A stretch of 64,000 bases of DNA, taken from NCBI GenBank assembly GCA_963666505.2, contig CAXXXL010000003.1:496001-560000 (forward strand), written 5' to 3'. The stretch is from JABGQS01 sp963666505 (GTDB lineage: Bacteria > Bacillota > Clostridia > Christensenellales > SZUA-584). Under the pieces are notes generated by a model. It ran no database searches. It saw nothing but the letters and a program-made list of their open reading frames with translations, and was not told where the DNA came from. A program made the translations under genes and the position numbers. This document shows, piece after piece, positions 52,101-60,493 of the stretch (positions are counted from its first letter, which is position 1; each line of letters starts with the position of its first letter).

Positions 52101-52380
52101 ATATGCTCTTTTCTGCCTGTACAGCTAACCTCGGCTGATTTTTATCTATAGCGGCCTGGTTGAGACGTGCGTATATCCTCTCTTTCATCTCGCTAGCAGC
52201 AAGATTGGTAAACGTGACTATGAGCATGCGCTCTATGTCTTCGCCCTGCTCAATTAGCCCTAGCACACGTTCAGTTAGAACACTGGTTTTTCCGCTTCCT
52301 GCTGCTGCGGATACCACTATGCTAGATCCTCTGGAGTCTATAGCTTGCCGCTGACGTTCGTTGAATACTTTTTCGCTCAT
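49147..52380 (-). CDS. addA: ATP-dependent helicase-nuclease subunit A
   Basis: 1077 residues. UvrD-type helicase motifs: motif Q/I NERQRQAIDSRGSSIVVSAAAGSGKTSVLTERVL (Walker A AAGSGKT), motif II VDEYQDIN, motif III GDVKQCIYMFR, motif V FFTTIHKSKGLEFPAVI and motif VI LLYVGMTRAKERLII. The RecB-like nuclease is at the C-terminus, QGVIDLCFIEDGSWVIIDYKSDK (GVIDL-x-DYK active site). AddAB resects double-strand breaks to a Chi site for RecA loading and degrades foreign DNA. Start overlaps the addB stop (ATGA). Length is near the family norm of about 1200. Confidence 0.96.
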   Translation of the reverse strand: MSEKVFNERQRQAIDSRGSSIVVSAAAGSGKTSVLTERVLGLIEQGEDIERMLIVTFTNLAASEMKERIYARLNQAAIDKNQPRLAVQAEKSIFSDISTIHVFCNSLIRDNFEYAGVSPTFSLASDADTALLKQRALDGAIESLQDKTGSFFKRYAPRANTSGIKSTVLKIYNRIISTPDPEGWLNSAQSRFESDEFIYVLFEEFKALLFSAAQQACALLSQRSDAWEQKGFHEEAAQSENERIEMLRQIDSADIRNVVIPALPPVERFKGAPYGEVSQLTNKANRCFEDFQKYSGDFFSIVKKQQDEAGQDGSIFIALTAQFMKTYARLKREKNVLDHDDSLHFANRVLSDENIVKRYQQRYTHVFVDEYQDINNVQHTIISRVKGEDNDFFVGDVKQCIYMFRESNPDLLIKRCKELEGSGLIEMNTNYRSAPAVINFINAVMQNMMTEKIGGVSYTGGHRLSVGKSGNGNIKICLPQSSTPAKTEALAIAANIKELIENGYSYSDIAILRPEVSGGGSAIVKTLSDMGIPVSSGFNTSDPAFSDVAVYVNLLKVIDGSADDVALLCVMRYPSFGFVEPEFAQIRIATDKNLKTFEEALLAFKEDSPLGNKVKGFFEKIDFYRLLSDSLSLPDFLMRLRHEALFDEYAATAPSGSDRTSALLSFINSASAMTHISGVIEVADRIMNSLEKGTTAEPDAVFFTTIHKSKGLEFPAVILSGMQKRINQSDAQNAVLIGRKLGLALDISDTDTHIKTPTLHKKIVAEEMRNEKICETVRLLYVGMTRAKERLIICGAIKNHSKKWDEPKTEDWQLDAKSYLDLIMPAVYMMDGEAPEIENCEYEDQSVSRQDKSTLLSEFFSQAEAIALPKKPCAYHPKQRIPSKLSVSAIKKQQVDEDYTPSYLPTGDGELAAQRGTLLHMVLQKIGLSEKTPEEVSAFIDTLTEEGLADKKLAAQIDPGAVSRFLSSPTAKRAAASQKCLFEAPFCLKLPSSEAGIANSEEPVIIQGVIDLCFIEDGSWVIIDYKSDKVTKDTASASAQKYIVQLELYSKALSSITSLPIKEKAIYFLETGQQINI

Positions 52381-55300
52381 GACAGCTCCTCCAGATCAGA
52401 CTTTTCTATCGGCTGTATCTGCCTTGGCTGGCTGCCGCTGTAACCTTCGTCCTTCTGGCAGACAGATTTATATTCACAGTAGCGGCAAACATCCATGCCG
52501 GATTCTTCATCGACCGGCGATATGTCCGTTTTTCCGCTGTATATTCCTTCGGCAGCAGTGCGTATCATATCGTCGGTGTATTTCAGCAAATTTTCTAGTT
52601 CATTCTGTGTAAAGAACTTGTTCTTTGACGTTCCGTGCAGCTCGCCTTTGCTGGTCATGCGCTGGTCTATGGAGACGAAGCTATTGTTTTCGTTTAAATC
52701 ACTGAAGCTGCGCAGTACTTCCGGGTCGTTTAGAGATATTCCCAGCAGCCTTGCGTTTTGCTGCAGGTCTCTTTGTGTCTCTGCATAGCCTTCGCCTATC
52801 TGCATATAATAGCCGCCTGCAGGCTGCAAGCCGGATCCATCCTTTTCCAACAAGCGTTTTGCCGCTCCAATGTACACGGGGAGCTGTATGGACGTACCGC
52901 TGGCAAAGTCACTTAGCGAGAAAGTCTTGGAAGACGATTTATAGTCCACTACTCTGAAATATGAGTCGGCAGAGTCTATCCTGTCTATCTTGCCTGTTAT
53001 TGTAATATCGCCGTATACAGTGTTTATTGTGTAGTCAGAGAAGAGCTGCTCACTGGAATAGATACTGGCCTGCGTGTTTATAAAGTGGGTGCGTATCTTC
53101 TGCGCTGTGCGTATAAGTTCGTCTTTAAGCAGCGGATATACAGATGAAAAACGTTCGTCCTCAATGAGCTTGGCGTTGTCGTATTCTTTTGCTGCTGTGT
53201 CTGCGGCAAGCTCCATTTCCTGTGCTGTATGGCTTTGCGAAAGCTGCTTTATATCTGTGCGGTTGTCTATAAGCTGCTTTGCGAAGATATCGAGAGCGAG
53301 ATGCAAAAAAGAGCCTGTGTCCATAGAGTCTCCGACGTATTCTCTGTATGGCTGGGCTTTTATACCACGTGACATGAAGTGCGCAAACGGACATGAGTAG
53401 TAGCTCTCTATGCGTGTGGCAGAGCATTTTATACCGCCGTAGAGCTCTACTGCGGTGTCTTCATCTAATGAAAACGCTGCGTTCGTTCGCTGCAGCACTT
53501 TAGCTGTATGCTGTTTCCAGCCGGGTTGCTTTATAAGGTATGCGCAGGTTTCAATTAGCGGCTGTGAAAAACTGCCTGCGCCAAGCGAATCGCTGATTGC
53601 GGAAAGTATGAGCGCATTGTCGGTACATTCGGAGCAAATAGCAGTCTCTGTTTCAGGTTTAATTGCCGGGAATATGCGCTTTATACGGTCGATAAGCACA
53701 GACGGAGCGGCAGTATCGTTGTAGCTTATATAGAGCCTGTCTTTAGGTTTGACAAGCGCTGTGTAAACTTTTAGCTTTTCTGCGTTTAGGTCTGCTATAC
53801 CAAGGTCAACACCGTTTTCATACAGCGTTTGGCGTTCAGCTTCAGAGAGTATGCCCGCCTCGCCGGTTTTTGAGGGCCATACTCCGTCCTGGACTCCTGC
53901 GGCAAAGAGCACATCGATGTTTTTAAGACGTGCTACGGAGATGTCGAATATTCCAACCTCGTCGGTAGAGGGTGGGATTATAGCGATCTTAGTTGCTTCA
54001 CATCCTGTTTTTATAAGCTCAATAAGCTCGGCAGGAGAGATGCGCATATCACCGAATACGCCGCTTATACCGTCAAGCACTGATGCTATCTTGTCGCTTA
54101 TCTGCTCAAAGTATTCACGCTCAGTGTTCATGCCGGTTTGAGAAAGACGAGCACACAGTTCAGTGAGTTTTTCTTCCGACGAGCAGGAGGAAAGGAACTC
54201 CTTTATAGATATTATCTGCGTTTTAGTATTGCCGGTCAGTCTATCTGAAAGCTTTTGCAGTGGCTGCATGACTTTGTTCCTTAGAGCTTCAGCTGTTTTT
54301 GCGTCGTCGCCACGCCAGAAATCGTTGTAGAAATGCCAGCCCTTATACGAATAGAACTGCACATATTTACGTAGGGTGTGCTGCTCTTCTTCTGTCAGCG
54401 GGCTGTAGTTTGAAAATACATAGCTTGGGATGTACAACGCATCACCTGATGCTGCAAGAAGCGATTTATGAAGGAAGTCGAAAAAAGTGTTGTCTGAGAG
54501 GGCACGTCTCTCGTCAATAAAGAAAGGTATGCCGCTTTTTTCGAGCTTCATCTTCAGCGATGGTATATAGCTGCTTAAGTTTCCGGCGACTATTGCCATG
54601 TCCCTGTAAAGTCTGCCGGATGCCGCTTCGTTTAGAATAGCAGCGGTTATCATGTCCACTTCGCCGTCTGTGTCTTTAGCATCGAAGAGGCGTATATTTG
54701 CAACGGGATAGTTGTATTTATCGTATGGGTAGCTATATAGGTTTTGTTCCAGATGAGCAAGCTCGCTGCATGAATAGCGGCGGTTCTTCTCGTCAAGCTC
54801 TATTATTTCCGGTTCAATATTGAGCGCTCTTGAAGCGTCTATAAAGCGTTCCATATCACTTTCTTCGGAAGAGAAAAGGCCCTGTTCGCTGCCGCTGCCT
54901 TTGCTGCGAAAAGCAATCATCACATCTTCTGATAACTCTATGACTTTTTGTATTAGTAACATTACGGAGGGGCTGTAGCTGTCCATGCCGTCGATTATGA
55001 CTTGGGCGCCGACCAGCAGATCGGTTTTGTGCGCACGCTGAGCCGCAAGCATATACATATCGCCAGTGTCTTTCATGCTGCCGCACAGTTCGTTGTATTT
55101 TTCTAGTGCGTTAGCGGTGTCGCTTAATTTTTGGCGAAGGGCTTCATCGTTTGTTTCTATGCTGCGCAGGCTTTCCGGCGTTTGGCTGTAGTCTTTAAGA
55201 CGGGTCATCAGACTGGAAAGGCAGCTTATAAAATCGGGAGTGTCGGCAGCGCCATGGAAAGGAGAACCCAAAGAGAGCAGAGCTTTTTTGCAAACTACTG

Positions 55301-55559
55301 CTTTGTCTGCATTGGTCATGAACTGCGCAGAGCCTTCCAGCAGAGCGTATGCCAGGCGCTGTATGCTGAGCACCTGAAGCCCCAATATTCCGTTTACACC
55401 GCAGTTTTCAATTATGCTGCGCTCTGTTTCGAAAGTTTGTGAGCCGGCGGTAATGACGATTATGTTTTTCAGAGGGTCTTTAATAAGGTGGCGGATATGC
55501 TCTTTGAGATATCGGCTTTTGCCGCTTCCTGAGCGGCCTTTTATTATCTTTACGCCCAT
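52377..55559 (-). CDS. addB: ATP-dependent helicase-nuclease subunit B
   Basis: 1060 residues from the ATG at 55559 (GGGGGG upstream). MGVKIIKGRSGSGKSRYLKEHI with Walker A GRSGSGKS. The C-terminal nuclease domain contains GKIDRIDSADSYFRVVDYKSS. Its Fe-S staple is spread over C in IESYYSCPFAHFMSRGI and the CRYCEYKSVC cluster near the end, four cysteines in all, as in AddB. The second helicase core is inactive in the family and recognises Chi. First gene of the addBA operon. Confidence 0.95.
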   Translation of the reverse strand: MGVKIIKGRSGSGKSRYLKEHIRHLIKDPLKNIIVITAGSQTFETERSIIENCGVNGILGLQVLSIQRLAYALLEGSAQFMTNADKAVVCKKALLSLGSPFHGAADTPDFISCLSSLMTRLKDYSQTPESLRSIETNDEALRQKLSDTANALEKYNELCGSMKDTGDMYMLAAQRAHKTDLLVGAQVIIDGMDSYSPSVMLLIQKVIELSEDVMIAFRSKGSGSEQGLFSSEESDMERFIDASRALNIEPEIIELDEKNRRYSCSELAHLEQNLYSYPYDKYNYPVANIRLFDAKDTDGEVDMITAAILNEAASGRLYRDMAIVAGNLSSYIPSLKMKLEKSGIPFFIDERRALSDNTFFDFLHKSLLAASGDALYIPSYVFSNYSPLTEEEQHTLRKYVQFYSYKGWHFYNDFWRGDDAKTAEALRNKVMQPLQKLSDRLTGNTKTQIISIKEFLSSCSSEEKLTELCARLSQTGMNTEREYFEQISDKIASVLDGISGVFGDMRISPAELIELIKTGCEATKIAIIPPSTDEVGIFDISVARLKNIDVLFAAGVQDGVWPSKTGEAGILSEAERQTLYENGVDLGIADLNAEKLKVYTALVKPKDRLYISYNDTAAPSVLIDRIKRIFPAIKPETETAICSECTDNALILSAISDSLGAGSFSQPLIETCAYLIKQPGWKQHTAKVLQRTNAAFSLDEDTAVELYGGIKCSATRIESYYSCPFAHFMSRGIKAQPYREYVGDSMDTGSFLHLALDIFAKQLIDNRTDIKQLSQSHTAQEMELAADTAAKEYDNAKLIEDERFSSVYPLLKDELIRTAQKIRTHFINTQASIYSSEQLFSDYTINTVYGDITITGKIDRIDSADSYFRVVDYKSSSKTFSLSDFASGTSIQLPVYIGAAKRLLEKDGSGLQPAGGYYMQIGEGYAETQRDLQQNARLLGISLNDPEVLRSFSDLNENNSFVSIDQRMTSKGELHGTSKNKFFTQNELENLLKYTDDMIRTAAEGIYSGKTDISPVDEESGMDVCRYCEYKSVCQKDEGYSGSQPRQIQPIEKSDLEELS

Positions 55560-55711
55560 AAATACCCCCCGTTGATTCTCTAACAGTACTATATCATAAA
55601 TCACACTTTGTTTACATTATAGAAGTTGAAAAATCGGTTATTTATGGTAGAATGATAAAAAATAAACGATTACATTTTGCGCTGGGAGGCGTTTTGAGGA
55701 AAGAGGCGAGA

Positions 55712-57364
55712 ATGAAGGTAATAGTAGTTGGGGGTGTAGCAGGTGGAGCCAGCCTTGCTGCAAGGCTCAGAAGATTGGATGAGAAGGCAGAGATAATCAT
55801 GTTTGAGAGAGGGGACTATATCTCTTTTGCAAACTGTGGTCTGCCTTATTATATTGGCGGAATAATAACGGACAGAGACGAGCTTTTACTGCAAACGCCG
55901 GAATCGTTCAACGACAGGTTCAACGTGGACGTACGTGTTAAGAGCGAAGTCATTAAAATAGATAGAGAGGCAAAGTCGGTCATCGTAAAAAACGATGGTG
56001 AAACATATACCGAGAGCTATGACATACTTGCGCTCTCGCCGGGTTCTACGCCCATTATGCCGCCAATAGAAGGTATTGATTCAGACAAAGTAATGAAGCT
56101 TTGGACTATACCGGACATGGACAAGATAGTTGAAGCTAAAAAGGGCGCTAAAAGCGCTGTTGTAGTTGGCGGCGGGTTCATCGGTGTAGAGATGGCGGAG
56201 AACCTGATCCATGCAGGGCTAAGCGTTACGCTTGTGGATATGATGGACCAGGTCATGGCAAATGTGGATTTTGACATGGCGCAGATACTTCACAAACACA
56301 TGACGCAAAACGGAATTAAGCTGGCACTGGGGCAGGGAGTAAAAGGCTTTGAAGAAACTGCTGACGGAATAATCGTAAAAACGGACAAGGGCGAATATGA
56401 AGCTGACTTTGCGATAATGTCTGTGGGAGTGCGCCCGAACTTTGAACTTGCAAAAGACGCCGGTCTTAGTGTGAACGCCCGTGGCGGAATAGTGGTAGAC
56501 GAGACACTCAAGACCAATGATGAGTTTATATATGCAGTCGGCGACGTAGTGGAGACGACTAACTTCATGACAGGCGAGAAGTGTATGATACCTCTTGCCG
56601 GGCCGGCGAACAAAATGGGGCGTATGGCTGCGGACAACATATGCGGACTGAACCGAGTATACAAGGGTTCTCAGGGTTCAAGCGTAGCCAAAGTATTTGA
56701 TATGACTGTAGCAAGTACAGGGCTTTCAGAGAAGCAGCTTATAGGCATGGGGAAAAAAATTAATAAAGACTACAGAGTAACAGTTCTTCATCCTTATTCA
56801 CATGCAGGATATTATCCGGGCGGGACACAGTTCTGCTTGAAAGTGATGTTCGGGATAGACGGGAAAGTCTACGGAGCTTCCGCAGTTGGGTATGACGGCG
56901 TGGACAAGAGGATAGACGTTATTGCAACTGCTCTAAGGTTCGGCGCGACTACGGACGATTTGCAGCAGCTGGAGCTGTGTTATGCACCTCCGTTCTCTTC
57001 TGGCAAAGACCCGGTCAACATGGCTGGCTTTACGGCGCAGAACGTACTTAGGGGAGTGGTAGACAACGTGACATTCTCTGAGCTTGAAAACTTGCCGGAC
57101 GACACAGTTTTCCTTGACGTTCGCACATCGGAGGAATATGAAGAGGGAGCGCTGCCCGGCAGCATAAACGTGCCGGTAGACGATTTGAGGCAGCGGCTTG
57201 GAGAACTCGACGAATCTAAATCCTATGTGGTATACTGCGCAGTCGGCATCCGAGCATACATAGCATGCCGTATACTCATAAACAACGGTTTTAAGAATGT
57301 GCGCAATCTGGTTGGTGCATACACGACATACAGCGTTGCCAGTGTAGACTACAACGCAAAATAA
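55712..57364 (+). CDS. CoA-disulfide reductase with C-terminal rhodanese domain (CoADR-RHD)
   Basis: 550 residues from the ATG at 55712 (GAGG sites upstream). MKVIVVGGVAGGASLAARLRRL with the redox cysteine in SFANCGLPYYIGGI, NAD motif VVVGGGFIGVEMAENLIHAG, EFIYAVGDVVET for FAD, and dimer interface SHAGYYPGGT. The fused rhodanese domain (about 455-550) has VFLDVRTSEEYEEGALPGSINVP and active loop VYCAVGIRAY. CoADR-RHD enzymes reduce CoA persulfide, polysulfide or elemental sulfur with NAD(P)H. Fits the sulfane-sulfur theme of the 7811-13304 locus but is monocistronic and far away. Confidence 0.93.
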   Translation: MKVIVVGGVAGGASLAARLRRLDEKAEIIMFERGDYISFANCGLPYYIGGIITDRDELLLQTPESFNDRFNVDVRVKSEVIKIDREAKSVIVKNDGETYTESYDILALSPGSTPIMPPIEGIDSDKVMKLWTIPDMDKIVEAKKGAKSAVVVGGGFIGVEMAENLIHAGLSVTLVDMMDQVMANVDFDMAQILHKHMTQNGIKLALGQGVKGFEETADGIIVKTDKGEYEADFAIMSVGVRPNFELAKDAGLSVNARGGIVVDETLKTNDEFIYAVGDVVETTNFMTGEKCMIPLAGPANKMGRMAADNICGLNRVYKGSQGSSVAKVFDMTVASTGLSEKQLIGMGKKINKDYRVTVLHPYSHAGYYPGGTQFCLKVMFGIDGKVYGASAVGYDGVDKRIDVIATALRFGATTDDLQQLELCYAPPFSSGKDPVNMAGFTAQNVLRGVVDNVTFSELENLPDDTVFLDVRTSEEYEEGALPGSINVPVDDLRQRLGELDESKSYVVYCAVGIRAYIACRILINNGFKNVRNLVGAYTTYSVASVDYNAK

Positions 57365-57373
57365 AGCGGTTAG

Positions 57374-57407
57374 AATAGGCCTGCAAAACTGCGGGCTTAT
57401 TTTTTTT
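57374..57407 (+). terminator. Terminator of the CoADR-RHD gene
   Basis: Stem AATAGGCCTGC / GCGGGCTTATT with two wobbles, AAAACT loop and an eight-base T run. Confidence 0.85.
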
Positions 57408-57438
57408 ATAACAATATTGATAAATTAATAATATATAC

Positions 57439-57468
57439 TTGACAATAGTGTATGGTACACAGTATAAT
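57439..57468 (+). promoter_or_regulatory. Promoter of the PadR/HAAS pair with embedded operator
   Basis: TTGACA (57439-57444) and TATAAT (57463-57468), spacer 18. The spacer contains GTGTATGGTACAC (57448-57460), a perfect palindrome with a 3-base centre, well placed for autorepression by the PadR protein it drives. Confidence 0.75.
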
Positions 57469-57487
57469 GCGATCAAGAGGTGACAAT

Positions 57488-57829
57488 ATGAGCGATTATA
57501 ATGAAATTACTTCAAACTTATTCCTTGAACTGCGGCGTGGCACAATAACACTTTGTGTGCTGAGTCAACTGGAGAACCCAAAGTACGGTTACTCTCTGGT
57601 CGAAACACTGCAGGAGAAGGGAATGAGGATAGAGCCGGGGACTCTGTATCCGCTGCTGCGGCGGCTGGAGAAGCAGGAACTGCTTAGCAGCGAATGGGAA
57701 ACTTCGGGGAGCAAACCGAGGAAGTATTATAAGCTTAGCAATTTTGGCAGAAAAGTATACCGGGCCCTTACTGATGAATGGCAGGACATAAGGAGCACTA
57801 TTGATGATTTAATGAAAGAGGAGAAGTGA
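57488..57829 (+). CDS. PadR-family transcriptional regulator
   Basis: 113 residues from the ATG at 57488, with AGAGGTGA before it. ELRRGTITLCVLSQLENPKYGYSLVETLQEKGMRIEPGTLYPLLRRLEKQELLSSEWETSGSKPRKYYKLS is the PadR winged helix, and a short C-terminal dimer helix follows. The second gene (HAAS domain protein) begins 1 base after its stop. PadR-HAAS pairs are common in Firmicutes, where the regulator probably controls the membrane protein. Confidence 0.93.
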   Translation: MSDYNEITSNLFLELRRGTITLCVLSQLENPKYGYSLVETLQEKGMRIEPGTLYPLLRRLEKQELLSSEWETSGSKPRKYYKLSNFGRKVYRALTDEWQDIRSTIDDLMKEEK

Positions 57830-57830
57830 A

Positions 57831-58841
57831 ATGGAAAACACAAACAGTGAGTTTGCCGGCATGATAGACCGTTATGTGTATGATGTTACAAGGAGGCTGC
57901 CGAAAAACCAGCGGCAGGATATTGACGCAGAACTTAGGGGGCTTATCGAAGATATGATGGAAGAAAGATCGCCCCAGCCTGAAAAGGCAGACCTTGAAGC
58001 GGTGCTTACCGAGCTTGGAAGACCGAGCACACTTGCGGCAAAGTATAGGGGAAGCAAACGGTTCCTTATCGGTCCGGAGCTTTTTGATGTATATTTCCTT
58101 GTGCTAAGGATAGTGATTGCGGCTACGGCTTTCGGAATTACTGTAGCGCTTATAGTTGGACTGATATCATCGCCGCCGAATGATTTCTGGATGACTTTGG
58201 GTTCTTATTTTACAAGCGTCTTTTCGGGAGTTGTGCAGGCGTTTGCATACGTTACGCTGGTGTTTGCGATAATCGAGCGCTTTGCAAACAAAGAGGAGCT
58301 TAAGAAAGACAAATGGAGACCGGCAGATCTCCCGGAGATTCCAAAATCTAAGGCAAGAATAAAAGCGTCAGAACCAATAGTAGGAATGGTGTTTTTGGTG
58401 ATAGCGCTGCTCATAGTGAATATTGCGCCGAATATTTTCGGTGTGTATACCTTCGGCGAGCAGGTGGTGGTAACACATATATTCAACCTTGATGTGTTTC
58501 GCAGTATGCTGATAATTATCGACATAATGATTGCGCTTGATATACTCAAAGAGGCTCTGCGGCTTTTATCAGGTAAATATACGTTGAGGCTGGCAACAGG
58601 GGTAGCCGTAATAAATATAGTGAATATAATACTTTTCATTATAGTGTTCCTCCCGCCGGCGATATGGAATCAGAATTTTGTGAGCGAGCTTTTTACTAAT
58701 ACGGGTGTGTCATGGGATATGGCGGAGTTCGAATACTGGTGGTCAATGGTGCCAAAGATACTTGTTGGACTAACGATATTTGGCAAGACTGTCGATATAA
58801 TAAAGAACTTTGTGAACGGAGCAAGAAACGCAATAAGATAA
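57831..58841 (+). CDS. HAAS-domain membrane protein
   Basis: 336 residues. The N-terminal HAAS signature is IDRYVYDVTRRLPKNQRQDIDAELRGLIEDMMEER with LEAVLTELGRPSTLAAKYRG (about 11-80): a soluble helical domain found in proteins next to PadR regulators. Five to six membrane helices follow (about 85-330). Substrate unknown. Cotranscribed with PadR. Confidence 0.85.
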   Translation: MENTNSEFAGMIDRYVYDVTRRLPKNQRQDIDAELRGLIEDMMEERSPQPEKADLEAVLTELGRPSTLAAKYRGSKRFLIGPELFDVYFLVLRIVIAATAFGITVALIVGLISSPPNDFWMTLGSYFTSVFSGVVQAFAYVTLVFAIIERFANKEELKKDKWRPADLPEIPKSKARIKASEPIVGMVFLVIALLIVNIAPNIFGVYTFGEQVVVTHIFNLDVFRSMLIIIDIMIALDILKEALRLLSGKYTLRLATGVAVINIVNIILFIIVFLPPAIWNQNFVSELFTNTGVSWDMAEFEYWWSMVPKILVGLTIFGKTVDIIKNFVNGARNAIR

Positions 58842-58850
58842 TAAAATATA

Positions 58851-58883
58851 AAAAGAGCGTATATTAAAGAGATGCGCTCTTTT
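58851..58883 (+). terminator. Terminator of the PadR/HAAS operon
   Basis: AAAAGAGCG / CGCTCTTTT stem with a 15-base loop, 10 bases after the stop. Confidence 0.8.
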
Positions 58884-58951
58884 GCGAATTAACATAAGCT
58901 TAACCAAAACTGAATAAAAAAGAGTTATAATTAAAAAAACGGAGGAGTATT

Positions 58952-59860
58952 ATGAAGCTGCTGCTTAATGCAAAAAGCAAAATGGACTATCTTTATGAAA
59001 GCGCAAAAAGATTTGTAGTTGACGACAAATCTAAGGTCGTATTGATGAGCGATCTTCACAGAGGGGATGGAGGAAGGGCAGACACTTTCATAAAGAACCA
59101 GCTTATATATTCCGCAGCACTTACCAGATATGACAAAGACGGTTATACTTATATAGAGCTTGGTGACGGTGACGAGCTTTGGAAAAACCGCAAAGCTGCA
59201 GACATCATCGCTGCCCACAAGGATGTGTTCTGGAGGCTGGGCAGAATGCACCGGCAGGGACGGCTCGTAATGCTTTACGGCAACCACGACATCACAAAGC
59301 GAAGAGCACTTTATATATATAAAAACTTCTCATACTATTACGACCCGCTGACCAAAAAACACACTGCACTTTTCGGAGACTTGCCGGTTTATGAATCTGC
59401 TGTACTAGAATACGACGACTATAATATAATGCTGATACACGGACATCAGGTTGATTTCTGGAACAACGAGGCATGGGGACTAACGAGGTTTATGGTGCGC
59501 AATGTTTGGAGGCCGCTGGAGGCCTTCGGTATCACTGACCCTACAAGCGCTGCTGTCAACTATCATAAAAAGATATCTACCGAAAAGAAGCTTCAAACCT
59601 GGGTGCAGAACAACGAGGCAATGCTTATTGCCGGGCACACTCACCGGCCTATATATCCGGCGGCAGGACAAACAAGGTATTTCAACTGCGGCAGCGGAGT
59701 GCACCCAAGATGTGTGACTGCTCTTGAGATAAGGGGCGGCGGAATAAGACTTGTGAAATGGTCTGTGAAAACAAGGCCGGACGGGGCGATGTTTGTGGGC
59801 AGGGACGTGCTTGCCGGACCGACCAGAATCGAAGACTATTTTAAACAGAGTAATGGATGA
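58952..59860 (+). CDS. Calcineurin-like metallophosphoesterase
   Basis: 302 residues. Metal-site motifs in order: VLMSDLHRGDGG (DLH at about 31-33, D-x-H), ELGDGDELWKN (GDxxD), MLYGNHDIT (GNHD), LIHGHQVDFWN (GHxxD-like) and IAGHTHRPIYP (GHTH), with NCGSGV near the end. All five canonical motifs are intact. Substrate unknown; related to UDP-2,3-diacylglucosamine-hydrolase-like enzymes. Cytoplasmic, monocistronic. Confidence 0.92.
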   Translation: MKLLLNAKSKMDYLYESAKRFVVDDKSKVVLMSDLHRGDGGRADTFIKNQLIYSAALTRYDKDGYTYIELGDGDELWKNRKAADIIAAHKDVFWRLGRMHRQGRLVMLYGNHDITKRRALYIYKNFSYYYDPLTKKHTALFGDLPVYESAVLEYDDYNIMLIHGHQVDFWNNEAWGLTRFMVRNVWRPLEAFGITDPTSAAVNYHKKISTEKKLQTWVQNNEAMLIAGHTHRPIYPAAGQTRYFNCGSGVHPRCVTALEIRGGGIRLVKWSVKTRPDGAMFVGRDVLAGPTRIEDYFKQSNG

Positions 59861-59874
59861 AACAATATAAAGCA

Positions 59875-59902
59875 AAAAGACCTGCCAAGAGGCAGGTCTT
59901 TT
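59875..59902. terminator. Bidirectional terminator between phosphoesterase and membrane-protein genes
   Basis: Perfect 12-bp stem AAAAGACCTGCC / GGCAGGTCTTTT with AAGA loop. Confidence 0.93.
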
Positions 59903-59911
59903 AAAATTAAT

Positions 59912-60493
59912 TTACCAGTCAGTGTCCTCTTTTTTGGGCCGGTTTTCTGATAGTTCCTGTATCTGTATTGTCGGATTCGGCTGAACCTGTGCAGACGGCT
60001 GCACCGCCGGCTGCTGGGATTGCAGCTGCGAATTTAAATATGCTTTCATGCTTTCCTGAAAACGTATTCTTTCAATGTGCTCTGCCACGACCCTGTCAGA
60101 CAGAGGGATGAACGCTATAATTGCAGCAGCTATTCCGACAAGAGAAGTAGGGCCTAATATAAACATAAGGTCGGGATCTATTACGGCGACTGCAAAAATC
60201 GGTACGCTTGCAGAGAGCATCATAATTCCGCCGGCTATGCGCTTCGAGCGAATAAGAAACGCTCCTGCTATATTCACTGCCGAAAGTATAAGTACAAGAG
60301 CCATAATTATATTCATGGTGCTCTTGCCGTATTCTGTATACGAAAAGAACCAGGAACCGGAAAAAACGGTAAGCGCTTCAATGATTGCGATATGCAGACC
60401 TAAGAACGCTGAAATGAGACCCATCAAATATGCACAGAGCCTTCCGCGATTTCTCTTTATATGATGAAAATCCATCGATTGGGGCTTTTTCAT
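59912..60493 (-). CDS. DUF4064-like four-helix membrane protein
   Basis: 193 residues, four predicted membrane helices (about 18-40, 60-80, 87-108, 112-132), then a Gln/Pro-rich soluble tail (QLQSQQPAVQPSAQVQPNPT). It is a paralogue of the adjacent upstream membrane protein, with the same SxxIIAFIP pattern after the last helix. Start overlaps the upstream stop (ATGA), so translation is coupled; its own ribosome site is poor. Function unknown. Confidence 0.75.
   Translation of the reverse strand: MKKPQSMDFHHIKRNRGRLCAYLMGLISAFLGLHIAIIEALTVFSGSWFFSYTEYGKSTMNIIMALVLILSAVNIAGAFLIRSKRIAGGIMMLSASVPIFAVAVIDPDLMFILGPTSLVGIAAAIIAFIPLSDRVVAEHIERIRFQESMKAYLNSQLQSQQPAVQPSAQVQPNPTIQIQELSENRPKKEDTDW

Noticed and set aside
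55712..57364. Membership in the 7811-13304 sulfur operon
   Set aside because: It is 42 kb away with its own terminator and no Rex site or GACATATRCCC box upstream; only a thematic link remains.
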